A stretch of 64,000 bases of DNA, taken from positions 1 through 64,000 of the forward strand of contig NZ_JAJQQS010000007.1 of the NCBI RefSeq assembly GCF_021228125.1, written 5' to 3'. The translations under genes and the position numbers were made by a program. The stretch comes from Streptomyces albireticuli. GTDB lineage: Bacteria; Actinomycetota; Actinomycetes; Streptomycetales; Streptomycetaceae. The notes below the pieces were generated by a model that worked only from the letters and a program-made list of their open reading frames with translations, was not told the origin of the DNA and did no database searches. Shown piece after piece: positions 23,638-34,812 of this stretch; positions within the stretch are counted from its first letter, which is position 1; each line of letters begins with the position of its first letter.

Positions 23638-24399
23638 ATGCGCATCGAACTCGCCACCCACCCGGGGGAACCGCACCACCCGAACGAGGACTTCGCGTCC
23701 GTGGCCCTGCCGGCCTCGGGTGACGGCGGGGCGCTGGTCCTGCTGGACGGCGTGACCCCACCGCCCGACGGCGACACCGGCTGCGCGCACGACGTGCCCT
23801 GGTTCACGGCCCGGCTGGGCGGCGCGCTGCTCGAACTGGCGGGGTCCCGGCGGGACATGACGCTCGCCTCGTGTCTCGCCGAGGCCGTCTCCCGCACGGC
23901 GGACGCCCATCGCGCCACCTGCGACCTCACCCACCGGCGCACCCCGCAGGCCACGGTCGTCGTGGCGCGCTGGGACGCCGGGCGGGTGGAGCACCTGGTG
24001 CTCTCCGACTCCGCCCTGCTGCTGGCGGCCCCGGACGGCACGGTCACGCCCGTCCTGGACGACCGGATCGACCGGCTGAGCGCGCTGGGCCCGGTGACGG
24101 ACGCGCAGCGCAACGCCGAGGGCGGCTTCTTCACGGCGGCCGCGGACCCGTCCGTCGCCGACCGCGCCGTGACGGGCGTGACGCCCCGCGCGGAGGTCAC
24201 GGCGCTGGCGGCGCTCACCGACGGGGCGGGCCGCTGGGTGGAGGTCTTCCGCGCGGGGGACTGGACGGCCTGCTTCGGCGTGCTGGCGAAGGAGGGCCCG
24301 CAGGCCCTGATCGACCGGGTCCGCGAGGCGGAGCGCGCGACGCCGGGGCGGCGCGGCAAGCCGCACGACGACGCGACGGCGCTCTACGCGGAGCTGTGA
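23638..24399 (+). CDS. PP2C-family protein phosphatase-like protein
   Basis: A 253-aa PP2C-like protein. Motifs in order: HPNEDFASV (first metal Asp region), LVLLDGVTPP (DG), VVVARW, LVLSDSALLLAAPDG, ALTDGAGRW (metal Asp) and PHDDATALY near the end (D-D motif). The layout agrees with metal-dependent Ser/Thr phosphatases, though spacing is compressed and some motifs deviate, so it could be a specialised or reduced-activity member. Divergent from cvnA across ~260 bp. Confidence 0.8.
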   Translation: MRIELATHPGEPHHPNEDFASVALPASGDGGALVLLDGVTPPPDGDTGCAHDVPWFTARLGGALLELAGSRRDMTLASCLAEAVSRTADAHRATCDLTHRRTPQATVVVARWDAGRVEHLVLSDSALLLAAPDGTVTPVLDDRIDRLSALGPVTDAQRNAEGGFFTAAADPSVADRAVTGVTPRAEVTALAALTDGAGRWVEVFRAGDWTACFGVLAKEGPQALIDRVREAERATPGRRGKPHDDATALYAEL

Positions 24400-24400
24400 C

Positions 24401-24443
24401 GGGCGGGAGCGCGGCGCGGGCGGTCCCGGGCGGCGCCCCGCCC
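24401..24443. terminator. GC-rich hairpin between convergent genes
   Basis: GGGCGGGAGCGC (24401-24412) can pair with GCGCCCCGCCC (24433-24443), with one bulged base. The hairpin lies between the phosphatase stop and the convergent marR stop; no T-run. Confidence 0.4.
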
Positions 24444-24447
24444 CCGG

Positions 24448-24942
24448 TCAGCCCTCGGCGCTCGTGTTCAGCTGGCGCAGGAGGCGGGCGAGCTCGGCGA
24501 CCTCGCCGCGGTCCCAGTCGGCGAGCTTGCGCACATACTGCGCCCGGCGGGCGTCACGGACGCGGGTGAAGCGGGCGCGGCCCTCCTCGGTGATCCGCAC
24601 CAGGGAGGCGCGGCCGTCGGCCGGGTCGGGTTCGCGGGTGACGAGGCCGAGGTCGCACAGGGCGCGCAGCTGACGGCTCATCGTGGCCTTGCCGACGCCG
24701 AAGTACCCGGCGAGGTCGGTGGCGCGCTGCCGCCCGGCGTCCTCCAGGCGGACCAGCAGCCCGTAGGCCGCGGGCTCCAGGTCGGGGTGGACGGCGCGCG
24801 CCATCTCGCCGGAGGAGGCGCGGGCGCGGCGCAGGAACACGGCGAGTTCCCGTTCGAGGGAGAGGTATGCCTGGTCCATACCACTGCCGTCCTCGGCGCG
24901 CGCTCCGCCCTCCTCGGCGGGCGGCTGTGTCGTCTGGTGCAC
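24448..24942 (-). CDS. MarR-family regulator
   Basis: A 164-aa regulator. The winged helix spans ~residues 55-125: DLEPAAYGLLVRLEDAG, RQRATDLAGYFGVGKATMSRQLRALCDLGLV and EPDPADGRASLVRITEEG (the wing), given in pieces. The GTG at 24942 has GGAGAGGG 7 bp upstream, so the 21 residues before MDQAYLSL are kept. Convergent with the PP2C gene; its target is unknown. Confidence 0.9.
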   Translation of the reverse strand: MHQTTQPPAEEGGARAEDGSGMDQAYLSLERELAVFLRRARASSGEMARAVHPDLEPAAYGLLVRLEDAGRQRATDLAGYFGVGKATMSRQLRALCDLGLVTREPDPADGRASLVRITEEGRARFTRVRDARRAQYVRKLADWDRGEVAELARLLRQLNTSAEG

Positions 24943-25165
24943 GTCGGGCCCTCTCCGGCTTTTCCGGCTGGTGAAAGTTTCATCCAGCCGCGGCTCGTCA
25001 CCGCAGCTACGTCAGTATTTCGCAGGAATAGACCAACGGCGGCACCGCGTCCCTCTATGCCTGGCGCGTCCGCACTCATAATTTTGGGTATGACATGGTC
25101 ACACCAATGACGTCATTTCCGATTCGGCGTCCTTCCTCTGTCGTACGAGCTGCCCGGAGGCACCC

Positions 25166-26068
25166 ATGCCCGAGCTCAGACAAGGCCCGGCGCGTCGCGC
25201 GCACGCGACGGCCCGCGGCGTCCGGCCACCGTTAACCGTCAGGCCCGTCCGCCCCTTTCTCGCACTCCTCACCTTCCTCGCCTCGCTGGCCCTCCTCCTC
25301 ACCCTCCCCGGGCCCGCCGCCGCGGACGGCGCGCGGGGCAAGCCGCCCGCCCATCCCGAGCGGCACTGGCTGGGCTCCACCATCCGGTCCCACGAGAAGC
25401 CCGGCACCCCGGACGACAACCCCGGGCCGATCCCGCCCCTCGCCACCGTCGAGGGCGTGGACGTCAGCAGCCACAACGGCAACGTCGCCTGGTCCACCCT
25501 CTGGGACAGCGGGGTCCGGTTCGCCTACTCCAAGGCCACCGAGGGCACCAGCTACACCAACCCGTACTTCGCCCAGCAGTACAACGGTTCGTACAACGCC
25601 GGCATGATCCGCGGCGCGTACCACTTCGCGCAGCCCGCGAGCTCCAGCGGTGCCGCGCAGGCCGACTTCTTCGTCTCGCACGGCGGGGGCTGGTCGCGCG
25701 ACGGCAAGACGCTGCCGGGCGTGCTCGACCTGGAGTGGAACCCCGAGGGGGCGGCCTGCTACGGCATGAGCGCGAGCCAGCTCGTCAACTGGGCCAAGGA
25801 CTTCTTCGCCACCTACCGGGCCCGCACCGGCCGGGACGCGGTGATCTACACCTCGACGACCTGGTGGAAGCAGTGCACCGGCAACTACGCGGGCTTCGGT
25901 GCCGTGAACCCGCTCTGGATCCCCCGGTACGGGGCCTCCGCGGGGGAGCTCCCGGCCGGCTGGGGCTTCCACACCTTCTGGCAGTACACGGACACCGGCC
26001 CGGTGGTCGGTGACCACAACCGCTTCAACGGCACGTACACCAGGCTCCAGGCACTCGCCAACGGCTGA
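25166..26068 (+). CDS. Secreted GH25 muramidase (lysozyme)
   Basis: A 300-aa exported enzyme. A long signal peptide (hydrophobic core LALLTFLASLALLLTL) ends after AAAD near residue 54. The GH25 domain shows GVDVSSHNGNVAW (first catalytic-pocket Asp), FAYSKATEGTSYTN, GAYHFAQP, LPGVLDLEWNPEG (catalytic Asp/Glu), VIYTSTTWWKQC and FWQYTDTGPVVGDHNRFNG. It hydrolyses beta-1,4 bonds of peptidoglycan, as in cellosyl and lysozyme M1. GGAGG lies 6 bp before the ATG. A strong hairpin follows. Confidence 0.94.
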   Translation: MPELRQGPARRAHATARGVRPPLTVRPVRPFLALLTFLASLALLLTLPGPAAADGARGKPPAHPERHWLGSTIRSHEKPGTPDDNPGPIPPLATVEGVDVSSHNGNVAWSTLWDSGVRFAYSKATEGTSYTNPYFAQQYNGSYNAGMIRGAYHFAQPASSSGAAQADFFVSHGGGWSRDGKTLPGVLDLEWNPEGAACYGMSASQLVNWAKDFFATYRARTGRDAVIYTSTTWWKQCTGNYAGFGAVNPLWIPRYGASAGELPAGWGFHTFWQYTDTGPVVGDHNRFNGTYTRLQALANG

Positions 26069-26128
26069 CGCGGGGCCTCCCACGAGCCGCGGCCGTCCAC
26101 GGCCGTCCCCATCCGCCCGGCAGGACGC

Positions 26129-26160
26129 CGGGCCCCCGGCCTATCGGCGCCGGGGGCCCG
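26129..26160. terminator. Terminator between GH25 and M4 protease genes
   Basis: CGGGCCCCCGGC (26129-26140) pairs perfectly with GCCGGGGGCCCG (26149-26160) around an 8-nt loop. Outer GGAC/GTCC extend the stem. It serves both convergent genes. Confidence 0.75.
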
Positions 26161-26187
26161 GTCCTTCCCCACGGGGACCGGTGGTGC

Positions 26188-29067
26188 CTAGCCGCAGGCG
26201 CCCGCCGGACGGGTGCGGGTCACCAGGTCGGTGTAGCCGGTGGTGCCGTCGATCCACACCACCTGCTTGCCGCCGGCCGCGGCGGCCGAGGACTGCTCAC
26301 CGCGGTTGCAGGAGACCCGGCCCTTGCCCGAGCCGTCCGCGGCGAACTGCCACAGCTTGGGCATCGACTCGTTGCGGTACCGCGTGTCCGGCAGCGCGGA
26401 GGTGACGGTCACCGCGCTGTCGGAGGCCGTGAGGTCGAAGGGGAAGAGGGCGTCCGCGCCCTTCTCGGCGCTGAGGTCCTTGACCCCGGTGCCGTCGAGG
26501 TTCGCCCGGCGCACGGCCAGCTGACCCTCGTCCTGGACCTCGTCCGCGAGCCAGAAGACGTGGGTGCCGTTGAGGCCCGTCTGGCCGATGGACTCCGGGT
26601 TGCCGCTCTGCCCCGTCAGGGTCTTCCTGCCCGTCTTGAGGTCCAGCACCTCGGTGCCGATCCGGTAGGCGTCACCCTGCGGGTAGAGCTTCGCGTAGGC
26701 GATCCGGCCGCCGTTCAGGGACGGCAGGGCCGTGCCCAGCTCGTAGCGCCCCTCGTCGACCCAGGTCGGCTCCTTGTCGCCGGTACGGAGGTAACCGACG
26801 TGCCGGCCGCCGAAGTTGTCCATCGACTCCAGGACGACGACGTCGCCCTCGACCCGAAGGCCGCTGAAGCCGTTGGGGGTGCTGTAGAGCTTCTTGGCCA
26901 GACCGCCCGAGAGCGGGCGCGCCAGGACGTCGACGCCGGTCTGGCCGTACGCCGCCCAGACCACCGTCCTGCCGTCGGTCGCCGGGTAGACGTGGAAGCG
27001 TCCGTCGTTGGGGCTGATCAGCTTGGGCGCGCCCTTGCCGTCCACCCGGCCGGCCCACACCGAGTACGCCTCGGAGCCGTCGTCGTTGGACTTCGACGTC
27101 GCGTACCAGCCGCCGCCGGCGCCGAGGCCCGCGCCCGCGGTGTTGAGGCGGGGCAGCAGCAGGTCGGTGTCGACGCCGAGCGCCTGCTCCCAGTTGGGCA
27201 CGATGCCGTGGGCGTTGAAGGAGCGCTTGACGACGTTCAGGTCCTTCGCGGAGACCTTGAGCGCCTTGGCGGCCGCGAGGACGGCGTTGCGGCCCTCGGT
27301 GAAGCCGTCGAGCGGCGTCATGTACTCCGTCAGCGCCTTGTAGGCGATCTTGTCGGCGAGGGTGCGGCCGAGGTCCTCGCGGATGTCCCACAGGGCGCCC
27401 GAGAAGATGGTGGAGTTGAGGTGCACCCCGCCGTTGTCCGAGCCGAAGCTCACCCCCAGGAAGTTCTTGGAGGTGGTCGCGCCGTCGTTGAGGTCGCGGA
27501 AGGCGCACTCGCGCGGGGACTTGGTGCGGCACAGGCTCTCGCCGAGGAGGCCCGCGTTCGGGTCGTCCATGGCGAGGCCGGCGGCGTCCACGTCGATGGC
27601 GTTGCCGAAGTAGTCGGCGATCGCCTCGTTCAGGGCACCGGACTGGCCGGCGTAGACGAGGTTGGCGGAGTTCTCCACGACGCCGTGGGTCATCTCGTGG
27701 CCGACGACGTCGAGGTCGGCGGAGAGCGTCTTGTACTCGCTGTCGCCGCCGCCGTACACCATCTTGGTGCCGTCCCAGAAGGCGTTGACGTACGCGTCGC
27801 CGAACTCGGTCACGCCGACCAGGGAGTTGATGGTCATGCCCCGGCCGTCGAGGCTGTCCCGGCCGTGGGTCTTCTTGTAGTAGTCGTAGACCTTGCCGGC
27901 GGCCCAGTGCGCGTCGACCGCGCCGGCCTCGGTGGCCTCCTTGCCGAACTGCGGGCCGGGCGAGCCGAACTCCTTGATGCCGCCGGGCCAGCGGCCGGAG
28001 ACCTCGCCGACGTCCGTGCCCCGCGCGTCCCAGGTGGTCAGCAGGTTTTTGCTGGTGTCCCACATCCGGGCGTGGTCGGTCATGACGTACTCGTTGCGGG
28101 CGGTGTCCTTGTACAGGCCCAGCTCGACGGTGGTGCCGTCGTACTTGACGCCGGAGCCGAGGATGCCGGGGCTCACCCCGCCGCCGTCGGCGACGCCGGA
28201 CCGGTTCGCCGCCTTCGCGGCGGCCCGGGAGGCGGCCTTCTCGCGGGTGCCGTCGGTGGCGGCGCCCTTGGCGGAATCCTTGGCGGCATCCTTGCCGAAG
28301 GTCTTGATCCCGCTGTACTGGAGCACCGGGAAGCCGGCCTTGGCGTCGATGTAGACCTCGCGCAGCACGGGCCGGCCGGTGGCCGGGTCGGTGCCGCGGA
28401 CGGTGACGTGCTGGGTGAGGACGCCGGCGCCCTTGGGCAGCACGACCAGGCCGCGCGCGGTGCCGGTCAGCGACTCGGCGGCTTTGGACCGCGCCCCCTT
28501 CGAGGCGGTGACGTCCGTACGGTCGAGCCGGTGGCCGCCGAGGTCGCGGAGGGTGGCGCCGACGGCCCGCTGGACCGCGAGCTCCTCGCCGATCTCCGCG
28601 GTGGTGCCCACCTTGAGGCCGGTGAAGTACTTGCCGGAGGTGCCGGTGACGACGCGCTTGCCGTCCTTGTTCTCCATCCGGACGACGTACTGGCCGCCGA
28701 GGACCTCCACGCCCCGGTGCTTCTGCTGGAGCCGCACGGTCTCCGCCGCGCCGGCCGCCTGGGTCCGTACGGGCACGAGGTCACGCGCCGGCCGGTCGAT
28801 GCGGTAGCGGCTCTGCTTCTCGGCGAGGTGCCCGCGCGCGGCGTCGGCCGCGCTGCCGCCCGCCTTCACCGCTTCGCGGATCCCGTCCACCAGGGCGGGG
28901 GTCGCGGTGCCCGTCCCGGGGATCACCTCCGCCTTGTCCGGGGCGGGCGCGGCGGCCTGTGCGGGCATCGCGGAGACGACGAGGGCGGCAGCGCCCAACA
29001 GCGCTGCCGCCCCCGCTATCCCGCTTTTCGCGGCCGGTCTTCCTGAACGTACTCTGGACTTACGCAA
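26188..29067 (-). CDS. Secreted M4 (thermolysin-type) metalloprotease with C-terminal extension
   Basis: A 959-aa preproenzyme. TTG at 29067 is preferred (GGAGGGGG 8 bp upstream), giving a basic signal peptide with core GAAALLGAAALVVSAMPAQA. An FTP/PepSY propeptide follows. The catalytic domain has VVGHEMTHGVVE (HExxH), GALNEAIADYFGN (third zinc ligand Glu) and AHWAAGKVYDYYKKTHG. A His in DNGGVHLNSTIFSGA completes the active site. After ~residue 640 comes a ~320-residue beta-rich extension of repeated strands (YPATDGRTVVWAAYG, GGRIAYAKLYP, GGKQVVWIDG), like a beta-propeller, not part of ordinary M4 enzymes. Confidence 0.93.
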   Translation of the reverse strand: MRKSRVRSGRPAAKSGIAGAAALLGAAALVVSAMPAQAAAPAPDKAEVIPGTGTATPALVDGIREAVKAGGSAADAARGHLAEKQSRYRIDRPARDLVPVRTQAAGAAETVRLQQKHRGVEVLGGQYVVRMENKDGKRVVTGTSGKYFTGLKVGTTAEIGEELAVQRAVGATLRDLGGHRLDRTDVTASKGARSKAAESLTGTARGLVVLPKGAGVLTQHVTVRGTDPATGRPVLREVYIDAKAGFPVLQYSGIKTFGKDAAKDSAKGAATDGTREKAASRAAAKAANRSGVADGGGVSPGILGSGVKYDGTTVELGLYKDTARNEYVMTDHARMWDTSKNLLTTWDARGTDVGEVSGRWPGGIKEFGSPGPQFGKEATEAGAVDAHWAAGKVYDYYKKTHGRDSLDGRGMTINSLVGVTEFGDAYVNAFWDGTKMVYGGGDSEYKTLSADLDVVGHEMTHGVVENSANLVYAGQSGALNEAIADYFGNAIDVDAAGLAMDDPNAGLLGESLCRTKSPRECAFRDLNDGATTSKNFLGVSFGSDNGGVHLNSTIFSGALWDIREDLGRTLADKIAYKALTEYMTPLDGFTEGRNAVLAAAKALKVSAKDLNVVKRSFNAHGIVPNWEQALGVDTDLLLPRLNTAGAGLGAGGGWYATSKSNDDGSEAYSVWAGRVDGKGAPKLISPNDGRFHVYPATDGRTVVWAAYGQTGVDVLARPLSGGLAKKLYSTPNGFSGLRVEGDVVVLESMDNFGGRHVGYLRTGDKEPTWVDEGRYELGTALPSLNGGRIAYAKLYPQGDAYRIGTEVLDLKTGRKTLTGQSGNPESIGQTGLNGTHVFWLADEVQDEGQLAVRRANLDGTGVKDLSAEKGADALFPFDLTASDSAVTVTSALPDTRYRNESMPKLWQFAADGSGKGRVSCNRGEQSSAAAAGGKQVVWIDGTTGYTDLVTRTRPAGACG

Positions 29068-29244
29068 GGTTTTTCCCCCTCCGTAGTGCCGGAACGCCGG
29101 AACATCTTGGTCGGGGGACATGCAACCCACGGGACGCGGGGAGATCAACGGGGCGTAAGGGCCCAAGGGCGGCTTTCGGCCTCCGGCGCCGGGGCGCGCC
29201 GCCGCCGGGCCTGTCCGGCCGGGGCCGGCCGGAGCCGACCGGGG

Positions 29245-29703
29245 TCAGCCCATCTTCTCCGCCGCGCTGCGGATCGCCTCGCGGATGCGGAAGTAGGTGC
29301 CGCAGCGGCAGACGTTGGCGATCGCGTCGAGTTCGGCGTCGGTGGGGTTCCTGGTGCGCTTCAGGAGGGCGACGGCGGCCATGATCTGGCCGGGCTGGCA
29401 GTAGCCGCACTGGGCGACGTCCTGTTCGAGCCAGGCTTCCTGTACGGGGTGCAGCCGGTCGCCGTCGGCGAGGCCCTCGATGGTGGTGACCTCGCGGCCG
29501 GCGGCGGCCGCGACCGGGACGACGCACGGGCGGACGGCCTCACCGTCGAGGTGGCTGGTGCACGCCTTGCAGACGTCGATGCCGCACCCGTACTTCGGGC
29601 CGCGGATGCCGAGCAGGTCGCGCAGCGCCCAGAGCAGGGGCAGGTCGTCGGGGGCGTCGACGGTGACGGGGCGGCCGTTGACGGTGAAGGAGTGGGAGGG
29701 CAC
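29245..29703 (-). CDS. (2Fe-2S) small subunit of a molybdenum hydroxylase
   Basis: A 152-aa iron-sulfur protein. The plant-type ferredoxin cluster motif is YGCGIDVCKACTSH with a later RPCVVPV Cys. The second helical cluster domain has CGYCQPGQIMAAVALL and VCRCGTYFRIREAI. This is the CoxS/IorA layout, as in isoquinoline 1-oxidoreductase. It passes electrons from the molybdopterin subunit encoded just upstream. The GTG start has AGGAG 8 bp before it. The gap to the large-subunit stop is 17 bp, so an operon. Confidence 0.93.
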   Translation of the reverse strand: MPSHSFTVNGRPVTVDAPDDLPLLWALRDLLGIRGPKYGCGIDVCKACTSHLDGEAVRPCVVPVAAAAGREVTTIEGLADGDRLHPVQEAWLEQDVAQCGYCQPGQIMAAVALLKRTRNPTDAELDAIANVCRCGTYFRIREAIRSAAEKMG

Positions 29704-29720
29704 GGGCGGGGCTCCTGGAG

Positions 29721-32027
29721 CTAGCGGGGGAAGGGGGTGAAGTCGACGTCGAAGTTGACCGGAAAGCGGCGGGGGCGGGTTCCGGTTGCCCGGGCGTAGG
29801 CGTTGCCGACGGCGCCGACCGCGGCCGGGACGCCGAGCTCCCCGGCGCCGCCCGGCTCTCCCGTGGCCGGCATGACGAAGATCCGCACGTCGGGGGGCGT
29901 GTCCTTCTGCCGCGCGTAGTGGAACTGCGAGTAACTGCCCTCCAGCGGCAGCCCCTTGTCGATGTGGAGTCCGGCCGTGAGGGTGGTGGAGATCGCGTCG
30001 GTCAGCCCGCCGAGCAGCTGGGCCTCCAGGCCCCGGGGGTTGACGGCCCGGCCGACGTCGGCGGCGATCACTGCCTTGGTGACGCGCGGGTGCCGGGGGT
30101 CGGTCGCGTCGATCTCGACGAGGCAGGCCGTGCGGGACTTGTACTCCTCGTGGAAGCCGATGCCCTGCGCGTGCCCGGCGGGCATCGGTCGGCCCCAGGC
30201 GCCCTCGCCCGCGACCTTGTCGAGGACGGCCCGCTGGCCGCTGTTCTTGAGGAAGTCCCGCCGGAACTCCACGGGGTCCTTGCCCATCCTGGCGGCGAGT
30301 TCGTCGATCAGCATCTCCTCGGCGCCCCGGGTGTTGGCCGAGTACACCGACCGCCAGGAGGCGGTGGGCATCCGCAGCGGCACCTCGGTGAGGTGCTGTC
30401 CGGTGACGCCGAAGTGGTACGGCGACTTCACGGTGAGGTGGAAGAGGCCCTGGGCGAAGGCCGCGTTCCCCAGGCCGCCGGGGAGCTTGGTGCCGGTCGC
30501 GGTGAGGATCTCGCCGAGGCCGTGCCGGACGTCGGTCTCGACGGCCGCCACCCGGTGGTCGAGGGCCACGACCCGCCCGGAGGCGTAGGAGACACGGATC
30601 TTGTGGTGAGTGGCGGGCCGCATCCGGCCGTGCCGCATGTCGTCGACGCGCGACCACATCAGCCGCACGGGCCGCCCGCACCCCTTGGACACCTGGGCGG
30701 CTTCCAGCGCGGCGTCGAAGAAGAGCCGCCGGCCGAAGGAGCCGCCCGCCTGCACCACATGGACGGTGACCTTCCCGACGGGCAGCCCCAGTTCCTTGGC
30801 GATGGTCTGCTGGGCGACGATCGGCGCCTTCAGCCCCGACCAGACCGTCGCCCGGTCGGCCCGGACGTCGGCGACCGCGGCGTTGGTCTCCAGGGGCGCG
30901 TGGCTGACGGGCGCGAAGTCGAACTCGGCGTCGAGGTGCCGCGTGAGCGGCGGCGGGAGCGGCGGGAAGGAGACGGCCGACCGGAGCCGGGCGCGGATGC
31001 CGTCGTCGGAGTAGCCGTCGATCGTGCCGGGTCCCCAGGTCACGTCAAGGGCGTTCTTGGCGTCGAGCGCCTGGCCGAAGGTCTCCGCGACGACGGCGAC
31101 ACCGGTGGGGATCACGACCGTGGCCAGGACGCCGGGCATGGCGCGGACGGCCGCCTCGTTGTTCACCGCGCGCACCGTGCCGTAGACCGTGGGCGGTCTG
31201 CGCACCATGCACGGCTTGGCGCCGGGGACGTCGAGGTCCAGGGTGTACGACTGGCGGCCGGTGACCATGGCCCGCGCGTCGACGCGGGGAGTGGGCGTGC
31301 CGACGAGGGTGTGCGCGGACTCCGGTTTGGGCCGGGCCGTGAGCGTCACGAGGTGCCGGGAGGCGGCAGCGGCGGTGAGGGTGCCGTACGGCGCGGTGCG
31401 GCCGTCCGGTGCGACGACCGCGCCGTCGCGGGTGGTGAGCTTCCCCGGCTTGAGGCCCCACCGGTCGGCGGCGGCGGCCACCAGCCGGGCGCGGGCCGCG
31501 GCGGCGGTGTGCCGGACGGGGTCGTAGAGCGAGCGGATGGAGTTGGAGCTCGCGGTGAACTGGTTGAACAGCAGCTCGGGCCGGGCGTCGTCGAGCTGTA
31601 CCCGGACCCGTGCCAGCGGTACGTCCAGCTCCTCGGCGACGAGCATCGCGACGGCCGTCGTGAGGCCCTGTCCGACCTCCTCCCTGGGCAGCCGGAAGGT
31701 GACGGTGCCGTCCTCGCCGACGGTCAGCACCAGCAGGTGCGCGGTGGGGGCACCGGCGAGGATCAGGACGTCGCCGAGGTCGAGGAGGTCGGCCGGGCCG
31801 GGGAGGGTGGGTACGACGCCGTCCGCCCCGGCCGCCGCGGCCGGGGCGGCTCCCTCCGGGCCGAGGCCGGCGGCGACGGCGAGGGTGGGGGCGGCGAGGA
31901 GGTAGGTGAGGAAGCGGCGCCTGGAGCGGTGCGGAGGGGGTGCGGGATCCGCCTGATCCTGCCGCGTTCCCGGTGGCGGTGGCGCCTGCTGTTCCGTCCG
32001 TGCTTCCAGGTTCTGCTGTTCCGCCAC
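29721..32027 (-). CDS. Tat-exported molybdopterin-binding large subunit (IorB-type)
   Basis: A 768-aa aldehyde-oxidase/xanthine-dehydrogenase-type subunit. The N-terminus has a twin-arginine signal (SRRRFLTYLLAAPTLAVAAG, residues ~35-55), so the folded cofactor enzyme is exported. Cofactor motifs include GQGLTTA, GGSFGRRLFFDAAL and GGAGELGVPA near the C-terminus with the essential Glu of the family. Two tandem large-subunit lobes, as in IorB, rather than a CoxL/M split. No FAD subunit is encoded nearby, so electrons probably go to a periplasmic-side acceptor such as a cytochrome. GTG start with GGAG 5 bp upstream. Confidence 0.92.
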   Translation of the reverse strand: MAEQQNLEARTEQQAPPPPGTRQDQADPAPPPHRSRRRFLTYLLAAPTLAVAAGLGPEGAAPAAAAGADGVVPTLPGPADLLDLGDVLILAGAPTAHLLVLTVGEDGTVTFRLPREEVGQGLTTAVAMLVAEELDVPLARVRVQLDDARPELLFNQFTASSNSIRSLYDPVRHTAAAARARLVAAAADRWGLKPGKLTTRDGAVVAPDGRTAPYGTLTAAAASRHLVTLTARPKPESAHTLVGTPTPRVDARAMVTGRQSYTLDLDVPGAKPCMVRRPPTVYGTVRAVNNEAAVRAMPGVLATVVIPTGVAVVAETFGQALDAKNALDVTWGPGTIDGYSDDGIRARLRSAVSFPPLPPPLTRHLDAEFDFAPVSHAPLETNAAVADVRADRATVWSGLKAPIVAQQTIAKELGLPVGKVTVHVVQAGGSFGRRLFFDAALEAAQVSKGCGRPVRLMWSRVDDMRHGRMRPATHHKIRVSYASGRVVALDHRVAAVETDVRHGLGEILTATGTKLPGGLGNAAFAQGLFHLTVKSPYHFGVTGQHLTEVPLRMPTASWRSVYSANTRGAEEMLIDELAARMGKDPVEFRRDFLKNSGQRAVLDKVAGEGAWGRPMPAGHAQGIGFHEEYKSRTACLVEIDATDPRHPRVTKAVIAADVGRAVNPRGLEAQLLGGLTDAISTTLTAGLHIDKGLPLEGSYSQFHYARQKDTPPDVRIFVMPATGEPGGAGELGVPAAVGAVGNAYARATGTRPRRFPVNFDVDFTPFPR

Positions 32028-32215
32028 TGGCGCTCCGATCCGGCCCGGCCCGCCGCGGGCCGCCGGACACTCAGCAGATCATCACCATGGGGCCGCCGGC
32101 GGGCAAGGGGCAGTCCTGGTCACGGGGTGACGGGGCGCCAGGCGGGGCCGTCGCGCGGCGGCCGGGCGTACGGCGGGGGCTCGCGACGGCCGCCGCGTAC
32201 CCGGATGCGCGCGGG

Positions 32216-32256
32216 CGGAGCGCCCCCGTACCCGCGAGCGGGCCGGGGGCGCTCCG
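32216..32256 (-). terminator. Terminator downstream of lon
   Basis: CGGAGCGCCCCC (32216-32227) and GGGGGCGCTCCG (32245-32256) are perfect 12-bp arms around a GC-rich 17-nt loop that can itself fold. It sits 22 bp after the lon stop in the direction of transcription. Confidence 0.65.
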
Positions 32257-32278
32257 TCTCACCGCCGGAAGCGGGGCG

Positions 32279-34681
<2,403 letters not shown>

Positions 34682-34702
34682 GATCTCCCCTTCGGCAGGC
34701 AA

Positions 34703-34723
34703 GTTGAGCTATGTCGACTCAAT
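34703..34723 (-). promoter_or_regulatory. HAIR-type HspR operator of lon
   Basis: GTTGAGC-N7-ACTCAAT matches the HspR-associated inverted repeat CTTGAGT-N7-ACTCAAG at 12 of 14 positions, with the core TTGAG/CTCAA intact. It lies 22-42 bp before the lon start. In Streptomyces lon is known to be repressed by HspR, so heat induction is expected. Confidence 0.8.
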
Positions 34724-34812
34724 GTCCTTGCCCCGCCGGATGTTCCCCTCGGGGTGTTCGCTCTGAGCGATCGGATCCGGAGGCGGGGAGACCGGAAGAC
34801 CGGAAGGGCCCC

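Noticed and set aside
26560..29046. 828-codon open frame on the plus strand
   Set aside because: Mirror of the M4 protease gene; the minus strand has HExxH and the signal peptide, the plus frame has only Val/Gly/Arg-rich filler.
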